Positions 1 through 8,591 are shown, counted from the stretch's first letter. The stretch is 34,791 nt of DNA from Candidatus Aminicenantota bacterium (GCA_014859315.1 JACUUK010000006.1:1-34791); one strand, 5' to 3'. The notes: generated by a model not told the origin, from the letters alone. A program made the numbers and translations.

Positions 1-80
1 AGCACTTTTTCCATATTTTGATTTTAGCAGAGGCACCAAGGATTGTAAACGCATTTAGGCCTGTTAAGAGACTTATGTCA

Positions 81-218
81 AGCGGCGTATACCCTTACGA
101 GGTAAATCGGCGTATAGTTTTACGAGATTAACATAAAAAATATAGCCGTCCCAATTTAAATTTATACATGTTAAGAGGCGTGATATTTTACGAATGAATC
201 GGCGCATTTATTTACGAG
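81..218 (+). repeat. Four 21-bp direct repeats in two pairs
   Basis: Four related 21-mers lie in the same orientation at 81-101, 106-126, 174-194 and 198-218. The shared pattern is roughly A-[GT]-[CA]-GGCGYRT-N(4-6)-TTACGA-[GA]. The first two start 25 bp apart and the last two 24 bp apart, which is about two helical turns. Paired sites of this size are typical of transposase-binding sites at the ends of IS21-like or Tn7-like elements, so this may be the end of an element lying mostly left of the window. No transposase gene is visible here. The repeat is seen directly; the function is inference. Confidence 0.6.
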
Positions 219-503
219 CTTATCTCGATGAATTTAAGAATAAAATATCAGGAGTATTTAGCGAAAAGAGAATAGATGGGGCAAAGGTTAGACATGGATA
301 AAGCTGAATTTGGTGCTTATATGGCTGGTGAAAGCCTTGTTTTTGGCGGTAGAGTTCATCTGAGATGGATTGGCTCTGAAAACAGGTATTTGAGTTGTCG
401 TTTGGAAAAAAATATGGCATCCTCTCCTCTTAAAAATTACCAACGAAACAAGAGGAGGCATGGATGCCACAATCGAGGTTTTCGCCTATCGTGAGATGAA
501 CTA
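219..503. other. Intergenic stretch without a confident gene
   Basis: Only short overlapping frames occur (for example 276-494 plus), with no convincing ribosome site, no recognisable family and competing frames on the other strand. It may be decayed mobile-element sequence continuing from the repeats at 81-218. I cannot support a gene here. Confidence 0.4.
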
Positions 504-740
504 TTATCTCTTTTTAATATTTAACTCAATCCCTGCATCCTCTAATGCTTTATGAAGAGGCCACTTTTTAAAAGCTAAATAAAATATGGCAATTATCGCA
601 ATAGGATATAAAAGCATAACAACGCTGTACCAACCCGGAAAGCCTGCCTTATAAAAAATCTTCCAAAAAGGAAACACCACGAAAACTAATGAAAATAACA
701 ATAAAATTAATAATTCGCTTATACCCAATGTTCCAAACAT
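504..740 (-). CDS. Small membrane protein, last gene of the RiPP-like operon
   Basis: A protein of about 78 residues with two hydrophobic segments: ISELLILLLFSLVFVVF near the N-terminus and a second after the FYKAGFPGWYSV turn. A charged cytoplasmic-type tail ends in NIKKR. The K-A-G-x-P-G-W motif before a membrane helix recurs in small membrane proteins of the DUF5684/DUF805 kind, but the exact family is uncertain. The track start at 746 has AAAGGA only 2 nt away. The third codon (ATG at 740) is 8 nt from it, so 740 is the better start. The gene follows the precursor-like gene 799-957 in the same direction. It could be an immunity or transport helper of the cluster, which is inference from position only. 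Confidence 0.7.
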   Translation of the reverse strand: MFGTLGISELLILLLFSLVFVVFPFWKIFYKAGFPGWYSVVMLLYPIAIIAIFYLAFKKWPLHKALEDAGIELNIKKR

Positions 741-798
741 AGTCATTATCCTTTCTATAATTTTAGAAATTTATCAAAAAATAGGGATTGACCTTCCC

Positions 799-957
799 CT
801 AATTATTGAACCATTTCCAAGGTTTGAATCTTAGGTTTAAAAGTCTCTGGGGCCGGTGGTCTGTATCCCACCAAAGGACTGTGCTGCAAGCACATTGCTC
901 GTTGCATACTATTTTTTCTAAAATTTGAGGTGATGAAAGTGCAATTGGACTCAGCAT
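799..957 (-). CDS. Eighth precursor-like peptide gene, probably frameshifted in the core
   Basis: A 52-codon ORF missing from the ORF track, with a strong ribosome site (GAGGAGG) just before the ATG. The leader MLSPIALSSPQILEKIVC matches the leaders of the seven genes at 8262-9543, especially the first one (MLNPVGFSSHQILEKEG). After CNEQCACST the frame turns into residues with no CxCG or GxG pattern (VLWWDTDHRPQRL). In the frame reached by restoring one base, the DNA instead reads LVGYRPPAPETFKPK and continues to a stop at 803-805. Its GYxPPAPE resembles the GYPPAE tails of the other cores. So this is either a frameshifted precursor or a divergent member. Position, leader and ribosome site are seen; the precursor role is inferred. 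Confidence 0.72.
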   Translation of the reverse strand: MLSPIALSSPQILEKIVCNEQCACSTVLWWDTDHRPQRLLNLRFKPWKWFNN

Positions 958-994
958 TCTTCTCCTCCTCTTTTTTTAAATATTTTAAATAACC

Positions 995-1993
995 TTACTC
1001 TCCTTTAGGGGAGGTAACACTACACACATGGAATATAAAATTAAGATCACACAATAATAATCTCTGATAATTATCAAATGATAAAGAAATAGTTAAATAT
1101 GGAAGTTTTGATATTTGCTTTTGGTTAAGTTTTTTGTCCAATATTATCATATAATTGCCTTCTTTAAGAGCATCTTGAATTGAACCATGAGCAGGAACCT
1201 GAGGAGCAGTAATTATATATACATCGTTTCCATTACAGGCAATATCAAGAAAGACTGAGGTTACCTGATATCCTCCGCCTTTGGTTTCTTGAGGGCGAAC
1301 GGTAAAAGGCAAATCAGCTTCGATCTCTTTTATTAAATTGCCTTTAAAGTCGTATCTTTGTATCCGATTCGCATATCTAATGCAAACATAGAAATTTCCT
1401 TCCGCATCCATACACATTTTTACAGCATCATTAAAAAGCGTAAGCTCTTTTTCCTTTAGGGCACCAAAGGATCTTATCAAATTTCCTTTCAAGTCATATT
1501 CATGGATAAGCCTGCCTTCAATATCCGGATAAGCTATAAATATTTTGTTATCAGGAGCACAAATTAAGTCGCTTACTTTGCCTTTTATTTTAAAACTCGA
1601 CATAAAGTTTCCTTCTAAATCATAAACATTTACTCTCAAAAGTTCATCATCAGCTACTAAAACATACTTTTGATCATAAATTACACCTGCAACTATCGAA
1701 GCTAATTCTCCTGGACCTTGTCCTTTTTTTCCTATTGTCCTAATGAATTTCCCATCTTTGTTAAATACCTGTATCCTAAAATTTCCTTTATCGAGAAGAT
1801 AATAGTTGTTTTTCGAATCTATAAAGCTGCCTATTAAGTTAAAAAACATCTGATTTGCATCTGCCTCATCTGCTCCAATAGCAATCTGCTCTTTTAGAGA
1901 AATAGCCTGAACTTTACTTTTACCAATCGAAAGGTTCATACTGCAAGATACTATTATAAATCCCATAACTAAAAATTTTATTTTTTTTCTCAT
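995..1993 (-). CDS. Exported six-bladed beta-propeller (NHL/6-bladed family) protein
   Basis: A 332-residue protein with an N-terminal signal peptide (MRKKIKFLVMGFIIVSCSMN, then a site near KVQA). It has NHL-like repeats of about 45-50 residues: NFRIQVFNKDGKFIRTIG, LRVNVYDLEGNFMSSFK, LIHEYDLKGNLIRSFG and RIQRYDFKGNLIKEIE. GKKGQGPGEL follows the first blade, a hallmark of the six-bladed propeller proteins common in Bacteroidota and Acidobacteriota-like genomes. A good ribosome site (AAGGAGG) precedes the ATG at 1993. It lies 61 bp after the transglutaminase gene and 37 bp before precursor-like gene 799-957. Such propellers bind ligands or peptides outside the cytoplasm, so a role as periplasmic receptor or scaffold for the exported product is plausible but inferred. 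Confidence 0.85.
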   Translation of the reverse strand: MRKKIKFLVMGFIIVSCSMNLSIGKSKVQAISLKEQIAIGADEADANQMFFNLIGSFIDSKNNYYLLDKGNFRIQVFNKDGKFIRTIGKKGQGPGELASIVAGVIYDQKYVLVADDELLRVNVYDLEGNFMSSFKIKGKVSDLICAPDNKIFIAYPDIEGRLIHEYDLKGNLIRSFGALKEKELTLFNDAVKMCMDAEGNFYVCIRYANRIQRYDFKGNLIKEIEADLPFTVRPQETKGGGYQVTSVFLDIACNGNDVYIITAPQVPAHGSIQDALKEGNYMIILDKKLNQKQISKLPYLTISLSFDNYQRLLLCDLNFIFHVCSVTSPKGE

Positions 1994-2054
1994 AATAACC
2001 TCCTTTTTATTTGTATTTTTTTTAACTCAGTTATTGCCAACATTTTATTAACTT

Positions 2055-3554
2055 TTAAATTCCAATTTTCAGTATGTGATAATTTGTCTTTGATATAAAG
2101 TGAGTTAATATTAGACCCATTTCTGTTATAGACTTCTCGCTAAGATCAGAGCTGGCAAAAGCTATATGAGTTGCATCCACTCCAATTTGTTGAAATGCGG
2201 GATCTACATCAATCCATTCCTTACACCACACTTGAACCCACATATGATAAGCAAAATATTTGCCATCATATACTACCCCGCCTACTACTCTAGAAGGAAT
2301 CCCAAGAGCCCTAGCTAATGAAGCAAATAATACTGCATATTCTGTGCAATCTCCTGATTTTAATGATAAAATTTCTTTAGGTCGAGCCAGTCCAATTTTA
2401 ATGTTTTTTTCAAGATTCAACGATAAACATTCAAAAACAAAAGCATTGATTTTTCGTAGAATTCTTAATAAGTTTTTTTCATTTTTTACAATTTTATTGG
2501 CTAGGCTCTTAATTTCGCTGTCATTTGATTGTGTGTATACGGTATGTTTTAAATATCTTTCTTCTTTATTGTTTAACTCAGAAATAGAGTAGGGAAACAA
2601 ATTGGCCTGAGAGTATTCTTTTGACTTTATACTTAAAATAATAAAATTATTTCCTACTTCAATTATTCTTTGAATGGAAGAAGAAGATTTCAATTCTTTT
2701 TTTAACTCAACTATATTTTCATTTTCAATTTTTATTTCTAATTCTTTAATGTATCGGGGATTATATGTGATATTCTCTGATATTGGCACACTATATGAAA
2801 GATCTGCAACTTCAGGGATTTGAATTTCGTGTAATAATGCAACAAGAATTTTTTCCATTTTCATAGAGGGATAAATCACTTTGTATGTTGTTCCATTTCT
2901 GTTGAGCCAGGCATAAAATTTAATTTTCATATTTGGATAATAATATGTTCCTTCAACCTTAAATAGCTTGTATATTTTTTTATTGATGACTTTATTGTCT
3001 AAAGATTTAACATCAATAAACAAATCGATTATCGTTTCAAGAGAAGGCTCAAAGACTTTAAGATTATACTTAGAACCTATTTTTAGGCCCTCCCTCTTCA
3101 TCTGATTTTCTACATAACTTGGAAATAAAAATAGCTCTCTTGTTTCGATTTTTTTTAAACTATCATCATCTTTTTTTAATAATATAAATCCATTTTTCAC
3201 CCTTCCTGAAGTTTCAATTTCATCTTGATATCCGTGTATTCTTTTGCTACTGAAAAAAATTGGTTTTCCCGTTAAGCTTTCTATAAATAAATAGGATTCA
3301 TACATTTTTGAAATGTCTTCTTTTTTTCGGATAGAAGTTACTATTTCCCTTTTTGTCTTAATAACTTTTTTAAATCTAAAATAGCTAGAAAAATTGTCTA
3401 CTTTTTCTTCTCCAATTTTAAATCCATTAAGAAGAATCGCATATTTTCGCGATGAGATGGGGCTTTTTCCATATTTTTCAATCAGAAAATTTAAAGACAT
3501 GAAAGTCGCGCTTAATAAAATAATAATGGACAATAAAATTTTCCTGTATCTCAT
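2055..3554 (-). CDS. Membrane-anchored transglutaminase-like cysteine hydrolase
   Basis: A 499-residue protein. An N-terminal membrane anchor (about residues 6-25, ILLSIIILLSATFMSLNFLI) precedes a long extracytoplasmic region. A C-terminal transglutaminase-like core has all three catalytic motifs: Cys in GDCTEYAVLFASLARALGIP (about C403), His in YHMWVQVW (about H437) and Asp in WIDVDPAF (about D449-451). Proteins of this superfamily are cysteine proteases or transamidases. They include the leader peptidases of lasso peptides, so this is the best candidate in the cluster for trimming the precursor leader outside the membrane. It starts 8 bp after the ABC exporter gene ends and has no strong ribosome site, which suggests translational coupling. 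The hydrolase fold is well supported; the substrate is inference. Confidence 0.85.
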   Translation of the reverse strand: MRYRKILLSIIILLSATFMSLNFLIEKYGKSPISSRKYAILLNGFKIGEEKVDNFSSYFRFKKVIKTKREIVTSIRKKEDISKMYESYLFIESLTGKPIFFSSKRIHGYQDEIETSGRVKNGFILLKKDDDSLKKIETRELFLFPSYVENQMKREGLKIGSKYNLKVFEPSLETIIDLFIDVKSLDNKVINKKIYKLFKVEGTYYYPNMKIKFYAWLNRNGTTYKVIYPSMKMEKILVALLHEIQIPEVADLSYSVPISENITYNPRYIKELEIKIENENIVELKKELKSSSSIQRIIEVGNNFIILSIKSKEYSQANLFPYSISELNNKEERYLKHTVYTQSNDSEIKSLANKIVKNEKNLLRILRKINAFVFECLSLNLEKNIKIGLARPKEILSLKSGDCTEYAVLFASLARALGIPSRVVGGVVYDGKYFAYHMWVQVWCKEWIDVDPAFQQIGVDATHIAFASSDLSEKSITEMGLILTHFISKTNYHILKIGI

Positions 3555-3562
3555 ATTGCTAT

Positions 3563-5374
3563 TTACCCATCAATTTTATGATAACCTGAAAATTGTTCGT
3601 CAAATAGCTTTGCATAAGTGCCATTTTTTTTGTATAACTCATCGTGATTCCCTACTTCAATTAATTTCCCCTTTTCTAAGACAAAAATTCTATCAGCATT
3701 TAAAACAGTAGTCAACCTATGAGCAATTACAAAGGTTGTTCTTCCTTGTACAATAGAATCAATAGCTTTTTTAAGTAAATTCTCTGTTTCATAATCTAAA
3801 TTGGATGTCGCCTCGTCAAAAATTAATATTTTTGGATCCTTCAATAATACTCTTGCCATTGATATTAGCTGCTTTTGACCTCCGGATAATTTTGTTCCTA
3901 AAACTCCAACATTAGTACTATAATCTATCGACAATCTCTTGATAATATCATCAACACCAGTTGCTTTAGCTGCAAAGAAAACCTCTTCATCTGTTGCATC
4001 CATTTTAGAAAACTTAATATTATCCAAGATTGTCCCTTCAAACAAGAAAGCATCCTGAGGAACATAACCTACAACTTTTCTTAACTGGACTTTTGGAATC
4101 TGTTTAATATCGAGGTTATCAATAAATATCCTCCCTTTTAAAGGATCATAAAATCGAGGGATTAAATTAACTAGCGATGTTTTTCCGGCACCACTTCTTC
4201 CAACAATGGCTATTAATTCTCCCCTTTCAACATTAAAGTTAATATTTTCGAGAATTTTGTCTTTACTGTTATAAGAGAAGGACACATTTTGAAATGAAAC
4301 TAAACCTTTTATGTCCACCGGTTTTTCTTTAATTTCATCCACTTCAAATTCGGGAGAGTGATTTAAAATTTCAAAGATCCTCGATATCGCGGCAGCTGAT
4401 CTTTGAAACTGGGCATTTATTCCTATCAGACTTGAAAGAGGACTATAAAGATATGCTAAAAAAGCATTAAAGGCGATTAATTTTCCAATAGTTAAATGAC
4501 CATTTATTATTTCCAAAATACCATACCAAAGTACTATTAAACTTCCTAAACCTCCAACAAGTGAGCTGAAAGAGCTATTTACCGAATTTAAAATGGACAT
4601 TTTTATGTTATCGCGCAAGTTCTTTTCCAAAATTTTCTCAAATTTGGAAATAATTTCTTTTTCCTTAGCAAATATTTTTATAACAAAAACTCCTAAAAAA
4701 CTTTCTCCGAGTAAACGGCCTATTTGGGCAGCATTTTCTTGGATTACTGGTGAATGCTTTCTTATTTTAAACCCGGTAAGATTGCTGCCAAAAATATAAA
4801 AAGGAAGCACAATTATTGAAATAAGCGCAAGTTTCCAATGAATATAAAACAAAGCTGAGACTCCGATTACAAAAGTCAAAATATTAGAAGCAATTGTTAG
4901 TAAATTATCGGCAAATACTCCCTGCGTCGCACTCGTGTCATTTGTTAATCTCGATAAAATATATCCAGAATCATAAGTTTTAAAAAATGATACAGGAAGA
5001 GATAGAATATGATTGAAAAAAGATAATCTCATGTTAAGTAATAGCTTTTCTCTGAATTTAGCTAGAATGTATCTATTAAATATGAAAACAATAACATTCA
5101 GAATTAGCAATGCTAATATAATGGAGGCAACAATAAAGACGAGGTACTTGTTTTTTTGGGGAAGAGCATGGTCAATCATATATTGAGAAAGGAAAGGTCC
5201 AGGGATCTGGAGCAATGATACAAGTAATATTCCCCCTCCTCCAACAAGAACTAATGACCATTTAGGTTTAAAAACTTTAAAAAAAGACTTAACTAATTCC
5301 AAGTCAAATTTCATATTTTTTTTGATACTGATTGGACCATTTGTATTATTTAAATAATTTAGTTTTTTCATCAT
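3563..5374 (-). CDS. ABC exporter (MsbA-like, fused membrane and ATPase domains)
   Basis: A 603-residue half-transporter. A six-helix membrane domain spans roughly residues 35-330. The ATPase domain has Walker A VGRSGAGKTS (about residue 390), Q-loop YVPQDAFLF, signature LSGGQKQ, Walker B ILIFDEATSNLD and the H-loop AHRLTT. Unlike many peptide exporters it has no N-terminal C39 cysteine-peptidase domain. Only a 30-residue hydrophilic tail precedes the first helix, so leader removal must be done by another protein, if at all. It lies 15 bp after the second radical SAM gene and 8 bp before the transglutaminase-like gene, in one transcription unit. Export of the modified peptides is the natural inference. 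A homodimer is expected, as no partner subunit is present. Confidence 0.92.
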   Translation of the reverse strand: MMKKLNYLNNTNGPISIKKNMKFDLELVKSFFKVFKPKWSLVLVGGGGILLVSLLQIPGPFLSQYMIDHALPQKNKYLVFIVASIILALLILNVIVFIFNRYILAKFREKLLLNMRLSFFNHILSLPVSFFKTYDSGYILSRLTNDTSATQGVFADNLLTIASNILTFVIGVSALFYIHWKLALISIIVLPFYIFGSNLTGFKIRKHSPVIQENAAQIGRLLGESFLGVFVIKIFAKEKEIISKFEKILEKNLRDNIKMSILNSVNSSFSSLVGGLGSLIVLWYGILEIINGHLTIGKLIAFNAFLAYLYSPLSSLIGINAQFQRSAAAISRIFEILNHSPEFEVDEIKEKPVDIKGLVSFQNVSFSYNSKDKILENINFNVERGELIAIVGRSGAGKTSLVNLIPRFYDPLKGRIFIDNLDIKQIPKVQLRKVVGYVPQDAFLFEGTILDNIKFSKMDATDEEVFFAAKATGVDDIIKRLSIDYSTNVGVLGTKLSGGQKQLISMARVLLKDPKILIFDEATSNLDYETENLLKKAIDSIVQGRTTFVIAHRLTTVLNADRIFVLEKGKLIEVGNHDELYKKNGTYAKLFDEQFSGYHKIDG

Positions 5375-5389
5375 GATTCAGTATCTTTT

Positions 5390-6790
5390 CTAAATAGTAC
5401 GATCAGGATTTATAATGTTGAAATTAGAATCTTCTAAATATTTTTTCATATGGGATAAAGGAATTTGTGAAGAGGTCCACATTCTTTCGATTTGTTCTTG
5501 TTTTAAATATTTACAATAAAAATTATTGTTTGAATAGAAGTCACCATAAATATTGTAATTCATACTTAAACATCCGCCTCCACATAAATATTTGAAATCG
5601 CACTTATTACAAACTTCTATTTCGTTGACATTAAATTCGCGTAACCTTTTCAAAATTTCTGATTCTTTTAATATTCTTTCAAGGTTCTGTACCATTAAAT
5701 TCCCACATCTCATTTCTGGTTTATGCAAAGTATGACAGGGATATACAAATCCTTCAGGCCCCACGCTAATTTCTCCATTTGCTATTCCACAGCTAAATCT
5801 TATATTTGGATATTTGACTGCAATGCCTGGCTTATCTTTAAAATATTTTCTAATATTATCCTGTTCTTTTATTAAACTTTTCATATCAGGCAGAAATCTT
5901 TTATAAAACTTGGGGTCATTCGTACCAGGAGCATACAAAGCAGGCGTATAATGAGAGCAATCGAGTTCCTCTATAACCCATCGCCATGTATTTAAGACAG
6001 TATTGACATTGACGTTAGTAATCACAGAATTAATTCTAATTCTTGCATTATAGGCTTTTAGAAGCCCTACACTTCGGATAATTTTCTCAAACGTGTTCTT
6101 GCCCCTCATATGTTCATGTAATTTCTTGTTCACTGAATCAAGGCTAATGGTAATGATATTAAAGCTTTCACTAATCTTTTCTGCGTTAGCCTTATTAATT
6201 AAGAGGCCGTTTGTAATCAATTCTGATTCTAATCCCTTTTTTACAATATAATCCCCGAGTCTCAAAGTATGATGATTCAGTAAAGGTTCACCCCCTGTAA
6301 AAACGAATTTCTTCACCCCTAAATTCCCTGCTTCATCAACGAGTCTCAGGTAATCTTTGTAAGTCAGATACTTATATTTGTATTTATCAAATTCTGTTCT
6401 ATCTTCAATGTTATAGCAATATTTACATCTTAAATTGCATTTGTAAGTCATTAACAAATAAATCTCACTTGGAACTTCCTGGAAAAAATGACGTATTGGG
6501 CGCATCTTATATTGGCCTTTATGCAAAAAGCCGACTGAAACTAAATTATTGGTGAATAATTGAACTTTATCCTGCACTTCTTCTTTCGATTGCTGCGTGT
6601 ATTCTTTTGCTAAAATAGGAATTATGGAATCAATATTTTTAAATTCCTTTATCAATTCTACAATTTTTACTCCATCTTTATTAAGCCTGATCCATATGAC
6701 ATTAACAGGGTCATACAGGAGATACCAGCCATCACGGGAAAACGTGTAGTATTTTTCAGGAGCTAACACTATTCCGTTTTCATTTATCAT
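5390..6790 (-). CDS. Radical SAM/SPASM peptide maturase, second copy
   Basis: About 466 residues. The track start is 6808, but the seventh codon (ATG at 6790) has AAAGGA 7 nt upstream, and the resulting N-terminus (MINENGIVLAPEKYY) parallels the neighbour's. Residues about 15-100 look like a PqqD-like precursor-binding region (GWYLLYDPVNVIWIRLN). The radical SAM [4Fe-4S] motif is CNLRCKYC (about C118, C122, C125), followed by FTGGEPLL. The SPASM part has a Cys in RFSCGIANGEISVGPEGFVYPC, then VCNKCDFKYLCGGGC and a late FYCKYL. SPASM enzymes install thioether, carbon-carbon or epimerised residues in ribosomal peptides. It follows the first copy by 38 bp. The two share the layout but have clearly diverged, suggesting separate reactions or precursor subsets (inference). 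Confidence 0.93.
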   Translation of the reverse strand: MINENGIVLAPEKYYTFSRDGWYLLYDPVNVIWIRLNKDGVKIVELIKEFKNIDSIIPILAKEYTQQSKEEVQDKVQLFTNNLVSVGFLHKGQYKMRPIRHFFQEVPSEIYLLMTYKCNLRCKYCYNIEDRTEFDKYKYKYLTYKDYLRLVDEAGNLGVKKFVFTGGEPLLNHHTLRLGDYIVKKGLESELITNGLLINKANAEKISESFNIITISLDSVNKKLHEHMRGKNTFEKIIRSVGLLKAYNARIRINSVITNVNVNTVLNTWRWVIEELDCSHYTPALYAPGTNDPKFYKRFLPDMKSLIKEQDNIRKYFKDKPGIAVKYPNIRFSCGIANGEISVGPEGFVYPCHTLHKPEMRCGNLMVQNLERILKESEILKRLREFNVNEIEVCNKCDFKYLCGGGCLSMNYNIYGDFYSNNNFYCKYLKQEQIERMWTSSQIPLSHMKKYLEDSNFNIINPDRTI

Positions 6791-6828
6791 TTGATAATCC
6801 TTTCTCATTTATAAAAATGAATTTTAGA

Positions 6829-8202
6829 TTAAAAACATTCTGGAACATATTCTTCATTGTTTATCTCTGATTGAGATTCATCTTTACTTGAAATGACAGC
6901 GCTTTCAAACATAGAGTTAATTATTATTTCTTTATTAAACTTGCAAAATAACGGAAAAGTCTTCTTCAGGTCTTTAAATATCCCATATTGAATGGCCCGG
7001 CAACCTCCTCCACATAAATATCTGAAATCACAATCAGAACATAATTCATATTTATCTACTGAAAGGGCTCGAATTTCTTTGAACACGGCAGAATCTTCCA
7101 ATATTTTGCTTAACGATTCTCTCCTGACATTGCCTCCACAGAATTCCTCTTTTAAAAGAGACTGACATGGAAATACTTTCCCATCCGCTCCTACGGCCAG
7201 TTCTCCAGAACACATTCCACAGTTATTTCGCAGACCAATGTTACGATAAACTCCCATTGTTTTATTTATTTCATTTCTGATTGTCCCGTATTTTCCTGAA
7301 AGATCTTTCAGCTCTTTATTCTCGTTTGAAAAGTAATCAGAATTGTTCTGATTATGCGGGATGAAAAATTGGGGAAGAAATGAATTGCATCCCAATTTTC
7401 TTATAAAGAAATCCCTTGAATCTAATAAGCTGTCAATATTTCCCTTGTGGGCCACTCCTAAGCATGAGACATTCCCTTGAAATGATTTTAAAATTATTAT
7501 TCCATTTATCACTCTCTTATAAGTGCCTTTTCCTCGCATTTGATCATTTTCCGCTTCTTTATAGCTATCTATACTGACAGATATATGGTCAAAAAGCTCA
7601 ACAATTTTCTTTGCATTTGATGGAGTGATTAATGTTCCGTTTGTGATTAAAGAGTTATGAAAGCCAAAATCCTTTGAAAATTTGGCAATGGAAAAAATAT
7701 CTTTTCTTAAAAGTGGCTCTCCCCCCGTAAATACAAGATTTCTAATTCCTATTTCTTTCACTTCTGTTAGTAATTTTTTGTATTCCTCAAATGTTAGTTC
7801 ATCGTAAAAACCTTCAGCTGAATATTTCTCTCTGTCATCTAAATTATAACAGTAATAACAATTCAAATTGCATCTATAAGTTGGATGAATATAGAGAGAA
7901 GATGGATATAAAGCTTTTCCAAAATTAAATTCTCTTACTTTGTAGCTATCAATATGAAGATAATTTGCATTTATAAGATATTCTATGAATTTGATGATTG
8001 TCTCTTCTTTTGCTTTAAACCTTTTCTTAAGACTGTTTATTACATCTTGAAGAAGCGAAAATCTTTCTATTGTTAATATAATTTCTTTTCCGGCCTCGTT
8101 AACTTTAATCCACCTGACATTTACTGGATCATAGAATAGATACCAGTCATTTTTTTTAAAATTCTTTCTTTTTGAAGGTGCAATTATTTTCTTGTCCAGC
8201 AA
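6829..8202 (-). CDS. Radical SAM/SPASM peptide maturase, first copy
   Basis: The track ORF begins at 8304, but that extends into the precursor gene 8262-8399 in another frame, and its first 34 residues look like out-of-frame sequence. A TTG at 8202 with AAAAGGG 8 nt upstream gives MLDKKIIAPSKRKNF, colinear with the second maturase, and about 457 residues. A PqqD-like region (DWYLFYDPVNVRWIKVN) is followed by radical SAM motif CNLNCYYC (about C111, C115, C118) and FTGGEPLL. The SPASM domain has NNCGMCSGELAVGADGKVFPC, LCSDCDFRYLCGGGC and a final FCKF. It sits directly after the seven precursor genes, a classic position for a RiPP maturase. The Cys-containing cores are its probable substrates (inference). 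Confidence 0.92.
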   Translation of the reverse strand: MLDKKIIAPSKRKNFKKNDWYLFYDPVNVRWIKVNEAGKEIILTIERFSLLQDVINSLKKRFKAKEETIIKFIEYLINANYLHIDSYKVREFNFGKALYPSSLYIHPTYRCNLNCYYCYNLDDREKYSAEGFYDELTFEEYKKLLTEVKEIGIRNLVFTGGEPLLRKDIFSIAKFSKDFGFHNSLITNGTLITPSNAKKIVELFDHISVSIDSYKEAENDQMRGKGTYKRVINGIIILKSFQGNVSCLGVAHKGNIDSLLDSRDFFIRKLGCNSFLPQFFIPHNQNNSDYFSNENKELKDLSGKYGTIRNEINKTMGVYRNIGLRNNCGMCSGELAVGADGKVFPCQSLLKEEFCGGNVRRESLSKILEDSAVFKEIRALSVDKYELCSDCDFRYLCGGGCRAIQYGIFKDLKKTFPLFCKFNKEIIINSMFESAVISSKDESQSEINNEEYVPECF

Positions 8203-8261
8203 TTTTTTAACCCTTTTAAAAGTAAAAATGAGTATTCGAGGAGCACGGGCTTGGTTTTTTG

Positions 8262-8399
8262 CTATTCTTGAGGTGGATACCCTTTGCCACCTAACCATCC
8301 ACATTCACAGTCTCCTATTCCTGATCCTGCTAACAGTCCGCAAGAACACCCGTTCTTATCAATTATTTGATTAGGGAGAAAAACAATTGGGTTTAGCAT
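8262..8399 (-). CDS. RiPP-like precursor peptide 7
   Basis: A 45-codon gene not in the ORF track. AGGAGG lies 7 nt before the ATG at 8399; an in-frame ATG at 8405 is too close to it. Leader MLNPIVFLPNQIIDKNG is followed by a core with CSCGLLAGSGIG and then CECGWLGGKGYPPQE. It has the two-module pattern CxCG-x2-xGxG, and then a Pro-rich acidic end. It ends 59 bp before the TTG start of the first radical SAM gene. Repetition in seven neighbouring genes, each with its own ribosome site, makes coding nearly certain. The precursor function is inferred from size, composition and the adjacent maturases. Confidence 0.9.
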   Translation of the reverse strand: MLNPIVFLPNQIIDKNGCSCGLLAGSGIGDCECGWLGGKGYPPQE

Positions 8400-8459
8400 C
8401 TTCATTCCTCCTTTTTTGTGAAAATATTTCCTCTAATAGTCTTCATTTGTGTCTTTGAC

Positions 8460-8591
8460 TTAAAGAGGATGTCCTCCCCCAATTAAAAACCCACACTTGC
8501 AGTCATTAAATCCTTCTCCGATCAGGATTCCACATCCGCATGCCCTACCACACATTAATTGTTCTGGAAGAAATGCCACAGGTTCTAACAT
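8460..8591 (-). CDS. RiPP-like precursor peptide 6
   Basis: A 43-codon gene not in the track. Leader MLEPVAFLPEQLMCGRA has an extra Cys at position 14, unlike its neighbours. The core has CGCGILIGEGFND followed by CKCGFLIGGGHPL. From ACGCG to the end the peptide is identical to precursor 4 (8833-8967), and 44 bp of the core DNA are identical, so one copied the other recently. The ribosome site is weak compared with the other copies (AAAGGAGCTAAAAC before ATG). The tail HPL replaces the acidic YPPxE tail of precursors 1, 3, 5 and 7, forming a distinct core subtype with precursor 4. Confidence 0.9.
   Translation of the reverse strand: MLEPVAFLPEQLMCGRACGCGILIGEGFNDCKCGFLIGGGHPL

Noticed and set aside
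81-218. CRISPR array
   Set aside because: Only four degenerate copies with spacers of 3-4 and 47 bp; no uniform spacer length.
8203-8304. Track start of the first radical SAM protein (491 aa)
   Set aside because: The extra 34 residues run into precursor 7 in another frame and have no counterpart in the paralogue; the TTG at 8202 has a ribosome site.
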